From IMG/VR virus record IMGVR_UViG_3300005663_000131, positions 1-35,354 of that record: a stretch of DNA of 35,354 bases; one strand, given 5' to 3'. Made by a program: the position numbers and the translations under genes. Under the pieces are notes generated by a model that saw nothing but the letters and a program-made list of their open reading frames with translations, was not told the origin of the DNA and did no database searches. Shown here one piece after another: positions 34,725 to 35,354 of this stretch (its first letter is position 1; the number at the start of each line of letters is the position of its first letter). This stretch comes from a virus.

Positions 34725-35354
34725 ATGCCCCCGACGAACGCAGGAGTTCTCGACCCCCGGGCCGTCGCCGCCGCGATGGGTCAACTGACCGCAGCCCTCA
34801 CGGGCGAGAAGGCCGTCGGCCCCTCCGGGTGGCCCACCGCCTTCCGCCACGACTCACCGGGCGCTCCCGGCGCCGCCGGCTACGCCCACGGGCCCGGCGG
34901 CCTGCTCTCCTTCCCGGGTCTCGACCCGCAGATCTTCCAGACGATCGTCGGGGTTCGCCCCGGCGTCCTCGGCGAGATTCCGACGCGGCCGTCGGTCTTC
35001 ACCGACCCGGTCTACGAGATCCTCACCGGCGTTCAGACGAACACGGGCTCGAACAAGGAGAACGTCTGCGACGACGCGCCCGTCGCCGGCCTCACGAAGG
35101 GCGGCAAGGTCTCGATCCCCTTCGGTCGCTACGAGTTCTCGACGCGCGAGCTCGAGCTCAACCGCATGGGCCAGCGCAACGACCGCGCCGACCCGGTCGA
35201 TCTCCGGATCGTCGGCAACGCGATCCCGAGCGGCTCGATCTTGGGCGTCGATCAGACGATGCCGCAGAACGTCCTGACCAACGAGATGGAGAAGGCGTTC
35301 TTCGAGCGCAACGTCTTCGCTCACCGCACCCTGGCGCAGCAGGTCTGGGTCGGC
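34725..35354 (+). CDS. major capsid protein (partial, 3' end outside window)
   Basis: Open from ATG 34725 (GAAGGAG upstream) to the end of the window, 210 residues seen. GLDPQIFQTIVGVRPGVLGE, RPSVFTDPVYEILTGVQTNT, VAGLTKGGKVSIPFGRYEFS, TRELELNRMGQRNDRADPVD and LRIVGNAIPSG match the N-terminal part of HK97-fold major capsid proteins, which I have seen with very similar wording in several phages. The first ~60 residues (AAAMGQLTAALTGEK...GYAHGPGGLLS) may be cleaved by the protease. An extra AGGAGAGGG (34688-34696) lies 29 bases upstream and does not serve as ribosome site. The gene follows the scaffold by 67 bases and is probably the most strongly expressed. Confidence 0.87.
   Translation, partial: MPPTNAGVLDPRAVAAAMGQLTAALTGEKAVGPSGWPTAFRHDSPGAPGAAGYAHGPGGLLSFPGLDPQIFQTIVGVRPGVLGEIPTRPSVFTDPVYEILTGVQTNTGSNKENVCDDAPVAGLTKGGKVSIPFGRYEFSTRELELNRMGQRNDRADPVDLRIVGNAIPSGSILGVDQTMPQNVLTNEMEKAFFERNVFAHRTLAQQVWVG

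Noticed and set aside
1-35354. tRNA genes, CRISPR arrays, integrase, transposase
   Set aside because: I looked for tRNA-like T-loops with closing stems, spaced repeats and tyrosine or serine recombinase motifs and found none. The only regular repeat array (15609-15718) has no spacers of CRISPR type.

Overview
The window reads as most of the genome of a tailed dsDNA bacteriophage with siphovirus-type morphology (Caudoviricetes). The evidence is a recognisable set: large terminase, portal, Mu gpF-like head protein, HK97-type prohead protease, start of the major capsid protein, tail assembly chaperone, a long TP901-type tape measure and minor tail proteins. GC is high (roughly two thirds) with strong G/C preference at third codon positions. 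Every gene I can support is on the + strand. GTG starts are about as common as ATG, and most neighbouring genes overlap by 1-17 bases (GTGA, ATGA, TAGTG). This suggests a phage of a high-GC bacterium, perhaps an actinobacterium, but the host is an inference. I see no integrase, partition system, tRNA or CRISPR array, so nothing points to lysogeny.

Layout. 1-9485: tail module, namely the end of an upstream protein, a tail assembly chaperone with an apparent +1 frameshift extension, the tape measure, three tandem paralogues of about 176 aa, and a run of tail-tip or minor tail proteins. 9541-10940: a small membrane protein and a TIM-barrel hydrolase-like protein, a possible lysis or tail-tip pair. 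10941-11132: a non-coding block full of inverted repeats that separates the late module from the rest. 11133-20430: many small genes, including a free-standing HNH endonuclease, XRE and winged-helix DNA-binding proteins, an ASCH protein, zinc-ribbon mini-proteins, a frame-disrupted ParB-methyltransferase and a secreted lysozyme-like protein. 20491-25852: a second DNA methyltransferase, a helix-turn-helix protein that may be the small terminase, an HNH protein, a J-domain protein and two winged-helix proteins. 25845-35354: large terminase, cupin protein, portal, head morphogenesis protein, a 424-base non-coding block with an intrinsic terminator, a putative head-tail protein, protease/scaffold and the major capsid protein, which runs off the end.

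The gene order is permuted relative to the usual siphovirus map (terminase-portal-protease-capsid-tail-lysis-replication). The two ends of the window would meet between the capsid protein and the tail chaperone, so the map is probably circular or circularly permuted. The head-tail connector genes and most of the major tail protein lie outside the window.

The most interesting signals are: (1) five direct repeats at an exact 22-bp period inside the end of a winged-helix gene, followed by an AT-richer stretch, which resembles an iteron-type replication origin embedded in its initiator gene as in phage lambda; (2) a terminator-ended structured RNA candidate at about 31526-31756 with mutually exclusive stems; (3) a 12+6-bp nested inverted repeat at 10960-11055; (4) a strong internal Shine-Dalgarno and ATG inside the protease gene that would make a separate scaffold protein, as with lambda C/Nu3; and (5) recurring short intergenic motifs that may be the phage's promoters.
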